NCBI GenBank assembly: GCA_964628385.1
Contig: CAZVOD010000070.1
Location: forward strand, 1 to 26,316
Direction: 5' to 3'
Length of the DNA: 26,316 nt
Source of the DNA: JANQPA01 sp964628385
Lineage (GTDB): Bacteria > Bacteroidota > Bacteroidia > Chitinophagales > Saprospiraceae
In this document: positions 14,861 to 22,300 of the stretch, in pieces
How positions within the stretch are numbered: the stretch's first letter is position 1
Layout of the letters: every line of letters starts with the position of its first letter
Notes under the pieces: model-generated
The model's input: only the letters and a program-made list of their open reading frames with translations
The model's database searches: none
Told to the model about the DNA's origin: nothing
Translations under genes and position numbers: made by a program

Positions 14861-15925
14861 CTAAAGAATTAGCATGGCGTCGCCGTAGCTGGAAAAGCGA
14901 TACTTTTCCTTTATTGCTTGCTCGTAGGCTTCCATGACCAGATCATAACCACCAAAAGCACTTACCATGATAACAAGGCTGGATCTGGGCTGGTGGAAAT
15001 TGGTGATCATCGCATTGGCAATGCTGAAGTCAAATGGCGGATAAATAAACTTGTTAGTCCATCCTTCCGCTTCTTTCAGCAGGCCTTCAGCGGAAACGGC
15101 CGTTTCTATAGCTCTCATGGTAGTGGTACCCACGCCGCAAATTCTTTTTTTATCAAGCTTAGCTTTGTTGACAATCTCTGTACACTCAGGTGGAATGCGG
15201 AAATATTCTGCATCCATTTTGTGTTTGGAAAGGTCTTCTACATCAATATTTCTGAAAGTACCAAGCCCCACGTGTAAGGTCAATTCAGCAAACTCAATAC
15301 CTTTGATTTCCATGCGCTTCATAAGCTCCCGGCTGAAGTGCAAACCCGCCGTTGGTGCGGCAACCGCTCCTACCTCCTTGGCGTAGATCGTTTGGTACCG
15401 TTCTTTGTCCAACTCTTCGGCCGGCCGGTTAATATATTTGGGTAGAGGCGTATTACCGAGATGATTGAGCTCCTTTTGAAATTCTTCTTCCGTGCCATCG
15501 TACAAAAAACGGATGGTACGGCCACGGGAGGTTGTATTATCCACTACTTCAGCAACGAGAATATCATTGTCACTTTCATCACTGAAATAAAGCTTATTAC
15601 CTACTCTGATCTTACGGGCCGGGTCAACGAGTACATCCCAAAGGCGAGCCTCTTTGTTGAGTTCTCTGAGTAAAAACACCTCGATTTTGGCACCTGTTTT
15701 CTCTTTTCTTCCATAAAGCCTGGCTGGAAACACTTTGGTGTTATTAAAGGTCATTACATCACCCTCATCAAAATATTCAAGAATATTCTTAAAATATTTG
15801 TGTTCTATCTTACCTTCATCGCGATGCAAAACCATCATTCTGGATTCATCTCTATTTTTTGAGGGATATTGTGCAACGAGCTTATCAGGCAAATCAAAGG
15901 AGAATTGAGAAAGTTTGGTCCTCAT
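14861..15925 (-). CDS. queA: S-adenosylmethionine:tRNA ribosyltransferase-isomerase
   Basis: A 354-residue protein, the usual QueA length, from ATG 15925. The open frame continues to a TTG at 15973, but that part spans the promoter, and QueA proteins begin near LSQFSFDLPDKLVAQYP. It transfers and isomerises the ribosyl group of SAM onto preQ1 in tRNA to give epoxyqueuosine. Family marks are FNNTKVFPARLYGRK, GNTPLPKYI, the signature EVGAVAAPTAGLHFS, LTLHVGLGTFRNI, GVGTTTMRAIE and ITNFHQPRSSL. All are present and the protein looks complete. It is apparently transcribed alone. Confidence 0.97.
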   Translation of the reverse strand: MRTKLSQFSFDLPDKLVAQYPSKNRDESRMMVLHRDEGKIEHKYFKNILEYFDEGDVMTFNNTKVFPARLYGRKEKTGAKIEVFLLRELNKEARLWDVLVDPARKIRVGNKLYFSDESDNDILVAEVVDNTTSRGRTIRFLYDGTEEEFQKELNHLGNTPLPKYINRPAEELDKERYQTIYAKEVGAVAAPTAGLHFSRELMKRMEIKGIEFAELTLHVGLGTFRNIDVEDLSKHKMDAEYFRIPPECTEIVNKAKLDKKRICGVGTTTMRAIETAVSAEGLLKEAEGWTNKFIYPPFDFSIANAMITNFHQPRSSLVIMVSAFGGYDLVMEAYEQAIKEKYRFSSYGDAMLIL

Positions 15926-15952
15926 TCTTAATTGTGTTTTTTCAAATGAATG

Positions 15953-15960
15953 CAAAAGTA
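15953..15960 (-). promoter_or_regulatory. -7 promoter element for queA
   Basis: On the minus strand TACTTTTG matches TAnnTTTG. It lies 27 bp upstream of the ATG at 15925, implying a leader of about 20 nt and arguing against the longer TTG start. No good -33 TTG was found. Confidence 0.5.
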
Positions 15961-16222
15961 ATAATTGTGACAAATATTTTAGCGTATCAGTTCTATAAAT
16001 AGTTGCAATTTTTATACCGTAACTATTTGGTAATCTCTGGTTTGCTATTTAAACAGGCGTGTAACGGCCCGCAGGCTGATAAGAATTTGTCCTATTCTTG
16101 ATAGGAATAAAACAAAGCTGGCGACAATTTGATTAGGTTGGCAGAAAATAGCCGGGTTTTTATCGAATGATTTATTTCCCTTGAGGCAGTTTCTTTACTT
16201 TCACCATAAATCAAAAATAGCT

Positions 16223-17476
16223 ATGTATACAGCATTAAAAGTAATACGGGAAGGTATCGCAATGGCTACTCAGCAGCTGGTTTCAAATGTGCTGAGGAGT
16301 GTTTTATCTATACTGGGTATTTCTATTGGTATCTTTTGTATCATAGGTGTTTTTGCGGCTGTAGAATCGCTGGAAAGTAATGTACGCGGGAGTTTGGATA
16401 AACTGGGGAGTAATGTAATTTACATCCAGAAGTTTTCCTGGGGAGAAGATCCCGGTAGTAATTTTTTCAAATATCTAAAAAGGCCCAACATCAGTTATTC
16501 TGATTATGAAGCCGTAAAAGCTAAAGCTAATTATGTAGACTTGGTCAGCTTTTCCGTAGGTATCGGCCAAAGAACGCTCAAGTACAAATCCAACAGCGTT
16601 GATCAGGCATTTCTTCTGGCCGGTACAATAGAGTTTAGTGAACAAGTTAATCTGGAATACGAAAGGGGACGCTTTTTTTCCCAAAGTGAATACTATCGGG
16701 GCGCCAATAAAGCTATACTTGGATATGAAGTGGCACAGGGGCTTTTCGGAACAGCAGACCCCATAGGACGTAAAATCAAAATGAGCGGCCGCTACCTAGA
16801 AGTGATCGGCGTTATCAAAAAGTCCGGAAAAAGCCTTATCAATATTACCAATTTCGATGAGGGAATAATCATCTCCTACGAGCTGGCTAGGAAGATTGTC
16901 AATCTCAAGCGTGCCAGTTCCTTTGATCGAACCGTCACCATCAAAGGGCAGGAAGGAGTAAGTTCCTCCTTCGTTAAAGATCAGGTGACCGGGATTATGA
17001 GGGCCCACAGACGGCTAAAGCCTAAAGAAGAAAATGACTTTTCCCTCAATGAAGTATCTATCTTATCCCAACTGTTAGACAGCTTCTTCAATGTCCTGAA
17101 CCTGCTAGGCTTTTTCATTGGAGTATTCGCCATTCTGGTCGGAATGGTGAGCGTCGCTAATATCATGTTCGTCTCGGTCAAAGAGCGTACCTCGCAGATC
17201 GGTATTAAGAAGGCCCTGGGCGCTAAGAAGTATTTTATCCTACTCGAATTTCTGGTTGAAGCCATTATTCTCTGTATCATTGGCGGAGCAGTGGGCTTGC
17301 TCCTCGTCTTTTTTATCATCAATGTATTGAAAAGCCTACTGGAATTTGACTTTTTCCTTTCTATTACTAATATCAGCTACGGTCTGCTGGGCTCTATCCT
17401 GATCGGTATCATAGCAGGGATGATTCCCGCTATAAGAGCTTCCAACATGGACCCAGTAGTCGCTATGCGAAAATAA
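16223..17476 (+). CDS. MacB/FtsX-type ABC transporter permease
   Basis: A 417-residue protein from ATG 16223 (the frame extends to a TTG at 16181, giving an unlikely N terminus). The layout is one N-terminal membrane segment (SVLSILGISIGIFCIIGVFAA), a ~230-residue periplasmic MacB_PCD domain, then three C-terminal segments around LLGFFIGVFAILVGMVSVAN, IILCIIGGAVGLLLVFFII and LLGSILIGIIAGMIPAI. VKERTSQIGIKKALGA is the FtsX cytoplasmic loop that contacts the ATPase, and the protein ends in PAIRASNMDPVVAMRK. Such permeases work with a LolD/MacB-type ATPase in lipoprotein export, efflux or mechanotransmission. No ATPase gene is adjacent, so the partner is elsewhere. Confidence 0.92.
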   Translation: MYTALKVIREGIAMATQQLVSNVLRSVLSILGISIGIFCIIGVFAAVESLESNVRGSLDKLGSNVIYIQKFSWGEDPGSNFFKYLKRPNISYSDYEAVKAKANYVDLVSFSVGIGQRTLKYKSNSVDQAFLLAGTIEFSEQVNLEYERGRFFSQSEYYRGANKAILGYEVAQGLFGTADPIGRKIKMSGRYLEVIGVIKKSGKSLINITNFDEGIIISYELARKIVNLKRASSFDRTVTIKGQEGVSSSFVKDQVTGIMRAHRRLKPKEENDFSLNEVSILSQLLDSFFNVLNLLGFFIGVFAILVGMVSVANIMFVSVKERTSQIGIKKALGAKKYFILLEFLVEAIILCIIGGAVGLLLVFFIINVLKSLLEFDFFLSITNISYGLLGSILIGIIAGMIPAIRASNMDPVVAMRK

Positions 17477-18257
17477 GACCCGATAAAAAGAAAGCGCCAC
17501 TACCTGTTCTCGTTCCACCCTAAAATTTAATATCCCTTCCGAATAATAAAATTTCGGAAATAATCATTTATATAATGCGCCCTTGGTTGTTAAAAAATTC
17601 TAAATTAGCGGCGCTTAATAAAGAGTGATTACTTAAAAATATAGAAGGCGACTGAAAAGAACATATATATTAAAATTACTATGTATTTCTGAGCCCGCCG
17701 TTCTATTTCATTTCCCGTTCTTTATTTCCAGTCATTTGGAGGTTTAAGATAATAAATGCTTAAATATTTTATTTTTATACGAAAATTTTAAATATTTGTC
17801 AGCGTTTTAAAATAAACTTAGGTTCTACCAAGTTTTATTATGAAATTTGTTGGTTTTATAATATTGTAACCCCTTTAAATTAAATGGTGATAACTTTTAA
17901 TTTACTGATTTATAAAAATTGGTAAGTTGATTGTTGGGTGGTATTTTGCACAGGTATTTGAGTTTTTTCAATCTGGCCAGATGATTTTCTGGCATATACA
18001 GAATGGTTTACTAATGCTTGGTGAGATCCTTTCAGGAAACGGTAAGAAGAAAAAAGTAAAAGCAATAAAGAGTTTTGAAAAGGAGTGGAAATGCTAGTTG
18101 CTGACATACTTGTTCGGCAAATAATTGTTGGGAAGGAAAGGAGCCATTTACTTTTAATGATGATAGTCCACTCCGGTTTTAGTTGCTTAGCTAATAACTT
18201 TTAATCTTATTATAAAATGGAGTGTTATCTAATTTGCGCATCTCAAAAACTTATCCC
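17477..18257. other. Long AT-rich intergenic region before porP/sprF
   Basis: A 781-base gap, the longest in the window. It holds a TTCCGAA/TTCGGAA hairpin (17537-17543/17553-17559), possibly ending the permease transcript, and a TACTTTTA at 18149-18156 that is one base off the -7 consensus, with TTG about 18-21 bp upstream. That could start the porP/adhesin operon with a ~100-nt leader. A 65-codon minus-strand frame near 17910-18107 shows no protein character. No RNA gene was recognised. Confidence 0.5.
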
Positions 18258-19220
18258 ATGACCGGATTACGTTTACTTCCGTTTTTGTTTTTGGTGACGA
18301 CCTATTTCGTTCAAGCACAGCAGCTTCCTTTGTTCACTCAATATCGTGACAATGCGACCGTTCTTAATCCAGCTTCGATGGAGAATGACTTTTTAGCAAT
18401 AGGACACAATGTTACAATTGGTGCTTCTTATCGCACGCAGTGGGTAGGATTGTCAGGTGCCCCGACCACCCAACTTTTAAGGGGAACTTATTTGAATACA
18501 GATCTTAGCGGAGTGACTCTTCTGGCAGGCGGCCATTTGATCAATGATCAAACTGGGCCTACCGGGCTTACGGGGGTGTATGGTAAAATAGGCGGAGTAC
18601 TCACAGATGATGTTGATGAAGGTGGTTTGGCGGTAGCTATCTCTGCCGGTTTTGTACAATTTAGGGTGAGGGCCTCTGAAATCAGGTTACGCGATATCAA
18701 TGATAATATTGGTACTGTGGACCAAACGCAGTTCTACCCAGATTTAGGTCTGGGCATTTTCTACTATCGTATGCTCAGTGGTGCATGGGATGGTGACTAT
18801 ATTTACGCGGGAGTATCAGTGCCTCAGATTTTTGGTCTGGACCTGACTTTCCAGGATGAAGAAACAGGAGAATATGTAATTACCAGAAACCAACACGTTT
18901 ATGGACAACTGGGATTATATAAATTCTTTGACAATGGCGGTTATCTACAACCTAGTGTTTGGGTAAAGTATGTCGCCAACGTACCCGTACACGCTGATAT
19001 TAATGTGCGCTACCAATTGCCTTCCGCTCTGTGGATAGGTGCCGGTGGAGCGATTAATGGAACGGCTCACATTGAGGCTGGCCTTTTGTTAGGCGAAAAT
19101 GTAGGACTCGATAATACCCTCAGGCTGGGGTATGGTTTTGATTACTCTTTCAGTGATTTCGGCCCTATAGCAGGCAGTACCCATGAGATCAATGTCTCAA
19201 TGTCATTTGGCGGGTTCTAG
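18258..19220 (+). CDS. PorP/SprF-family type IX secretion outer-membrane protein
   Basis: A 320-residue protein from ATG 18258; the open frame reaches a GTG at 18222, but only the ATG gives the signal peptide MTGLRLLPFLFLVTTYFVQAQ. The mature start QQLPLFTQYRDNATVLNPAS is the family hallmark, followed by GASYRTQWVGLSGAP, alternating beta-strand sequence and a final INVSMSFGGF typical of an outer-membrane beta-barrel. SprF is needed for surface delivery of SprB in gliding Flavobacteria, and PorP/SprF genes usually sit next to a cargo with a type B (CHU_C) sorting domain. That is the case here: the giant cargo starts 99 bp downstream, probably in the same operon. Confidence 0.93.
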   Translation: MTGLRLLPFLFLVTTYFVQAQQLPLFTQYRDNATVLNPASMENDFLAIGHNVTIGASYRTQWVGLSGAPTTQLLRGTYLNTDLSGVTLLAGGHLINDQTGPTGLTGVYGKIGGVLTDDVDEGGLAVAISAGFVQFRVRASEIRLRDINDNIGTVDQTQFYPDLGLGIFYYRMLSGAWDGDYIYAGVSVPQIFGLDLTFQDEETGEYVITRNQHVYGQLGLYKFFDNGGYLQPSVWVKYVANVPVHADINVRYQLPSALWIGAGGAINGTAHIEAGLLLGENVGLDNTLRLGYGFDYSFSDFGPIAGSTHEINVSMSFGGF

Positions 19221-19319
19221 GTTTTTGCAGCTTTTCCTTGAGTACAGATGTGATACTCAGCGAAGAGTACTCGTTTTTATTTGTAAACAATTAAGGAATA
19301 TCCCAAATTCAATAGTTTC

Positions 19320-22300
19320 ATGAAAAGGATAGTCGCGCTTATAGTGCTAGGTTGGGTTTTTCACGCTGGTTTGATTGCTCAGCCTACCGTTTCGATATCA
19401 TCAGCTACTATTAATGCTGGTGATCAGGTTTGTCTGGATGTAACAGTAGCCGATTTCACTGATATCTTATCTATGCAATTTACGATTGCATGGGATTCTA
19501 CGGTACTTCAGTTTGACCGCGTTGATAATTTAAACCTGGAAAGGTTAACAAATGATAATTTTGACCTATCTATGGTCGAATCCGGGGTTCTGCCCTTTGA
19601 TTGGACATTCAATGAATGTCAACCCGAATTGCCGGGGTTAACCATTTTGGAAGATGGTACCGCGATATTTTCTATCTGCTTTACCGCTATAGGAGGATAC
19701 GGAGCCACCACACCCGTTTCGATAACCAATTCGCCGGTTGATGTGCGAGTCACGCGTGTCAATGCCTGCCCGAACAATATTGGTCTGTTTGAACAAAATG
19801 GCTTAGTATCTACAGATGTTAGGCCATTTCAGGTAGTGGCTTCAGAGGTGACGGGCAACGAAGGGGACTTGGTCTGTGTAAGTTTTAAAGTACAGGGTTT
19901 TGATCAGTTGACTAGTTTTCAGTTTTCTGTTAATTGGGACTCTTCAATATTGAGGTATAATAATGTTATACCTTCAGAAAATCTGGTAAACCTCAACCGA
20001 AGCGGTTTTGGTACGCCTGATGGAGGTAATGTCGGCGCTGGTAGTGCAACCGTCTCCTGGAGTTTTGTCCAACCCGACAACTCGGGGATTACCCTGGCAG
20101 ATGATACCGAAATTTTTCAGTTGTGTTTTGATATAGTAGGGGATTGTGAGACCTCTTCTGCCATTCAGTTTAGCAATACGCCAACTCAAATAGAGGTGAC
20201 CAACACTGTCGAAGCAGGCTTCAACATTACTTTCATTGGTGATGATGGTAAAGTTCAGGTAGGGGATTGTGATCCAACTGGTTTGCCATTGATTGCCAAT
20301 TGTCCACTTCCGGCTAATGTTAACGATGAGGTTTGTGTTGAAGTGACAACTGCTAATTTCCAAAACATTACAGATTTGGAATATTTGATGGAGTGGAATC
20401 CGAACATACTTCAGTTTAAAGATATAAGAAACCGCACCAATGCGCTTTTTGGGTTTAATGATGCTTTTGATGTATCGAATACTGTAAACGGCGTCCTTGG
20501 TGTTGAATGGGAAGCACCCACTGGTTTAGATGGAGACCTTGGGGATGGAGATAAGCTCTATGATATTTGTTTTGATGTTGTGGGATTGGGAGGCGATAGT
20601 CCGATAAGGTTTCCTAATGATCCGGCGAAGGTAAGAGTGAATAATGGTCCAAATATTGGGATTAATCCAACTAACTGTGTGATAGAAGTTAACCAACCGG
20701 CAGAAGCTACCATCATTATTGATGATGCGCCGCCGAGTCGTCCTGGTGATACCATTTGTATCGGGTTTAGTGCTTTTAACTTTAATGAAGTGCTGGAAGC
20801 GCAGTTTTCTCTGGCTTTTGAACCTAATCATATGAGGTTTATCAGTATTGATGGGAGTAATGCAGTGTTGAACTTTCCAGGGGCCGATGAGAATAACTTC
20901 AATTTTGACGGTGCTGATTTAGGGTCTATTACGTTTACCTATGAGGGAGTTGATCCAATTACCATTCCCGATGGAGATGTCATTTTCCTAATGTGTTTTG
21001 AAATAACGGGAGATCCACAAACTTGTGATCAGATTGAATTTCAGGATTTGCCCCTGGAAAATGAAGTCATTACTGCTAATTCTAATGGCAATAATATAGG
21101 GCTGTTTGGCCAATCTGGTGAAGTTTGTGTGCTTGAGCCAGATGGGTTTGATCTCGTCATAGGCGATCGCAACGGCACTTTTGGAGATACTACCTGTGTA
21201 CCGATTAGTGTAGCAGACTTTACGGATATAACAGCAGCTACCTTTGCTGTTAGCTGGGACCCTACCAGCCTGAGGTTTGCAGGTGTAGATGCCAAAGAAG
21301 CTTTGACATTAACAGATGATAACTTTATAACTGCTTCCACTGATGTAGGGGTGCTTACTTTTGACTGGGAGGACCTGATTGGGCAAACGCTTATGGATAC
21401 CACCAATATATTCGATGTTTGTTTTGAACTGACAGGTGCACCAGAAGAATGTTATCCCATTTCTGTAAATCCTGATCCGGTGGTCAGTACATTACAGGGT
21501 AGAGGCGACTTAAAAACGGTGGAAGATGGAGAAGTGTGTATTCGCGATACGATCATTATAGAAAGTGTGACGATTAATCCCGTTACCTGTCCTGATAAAG
21601 AAGATGGTACCATCATTGTACGAGCCAGAAAGGCTAGTGGTAGTGCTGAAGATATATTTTTTGACTGGAAAACTGATCCTAACCAGCGAGATTCTATTGC
21701 TCAATTTTTGGGAATAGGAGAAGTAGAAGTAACGATCTTTGATCTGAGTTCAGACCCAATCATCCAAATAGATACTTCTTTCACCGTAGATATTACAACG
21801 GATTTGCCATTTGCGGATGCCGGTACAGATAAAATACTGGGTTGTGATCCTAATATTGTGATCCTATCTGGTTCGGGTAATACGGAGCCTAACTATTCCT
21901 TCCAGTGGAGTACTTCTAACGGCTCTTTGCCAGGGCAAAGGGATGAAAATGTGGCGGCAGCCGGAGCAGCGGGTACTTATGTTTTGACTGTTACCAACGA
22001 TGACACGCGTTGTGCAGCCAGAGACACAGTTATGGTTACTGATGCTCCAAGGCCACAAGCGCTGGCCGGACCAGACCAGACATTTACCTGTATCAATGAT
22101 ACTATCACCCTTGATGGCTCAGCTACCGCTCAGGCTGACTCTATTTCTTACTCATGGCGAGTAATGGAGGGCTCTGACGGAATGATTGTGGAGGAGGAAG
22201 ATACTTTGCGTTCTCCAAGGGTGGCAGCTCCGGGGATGTACATCATGAGTGCTATCAACAATAATACGGCTTGTCTTACTACGGATACAGTCGAAGTTAT

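Noticed and set aside
15926..15973. N-terminal extension of queA to a TTG
   Set aside because: It contains the likely -7 promoter element and is absent from the usual QueA N terminus.
17910..18107. 65-codon minus-strand frame upstream of porP/sprF
   Set aside because: Low-complexity composition from AT-rich DNA, no credible start context or neighbours, and it lies where control signals for the adhesin operon are expected.
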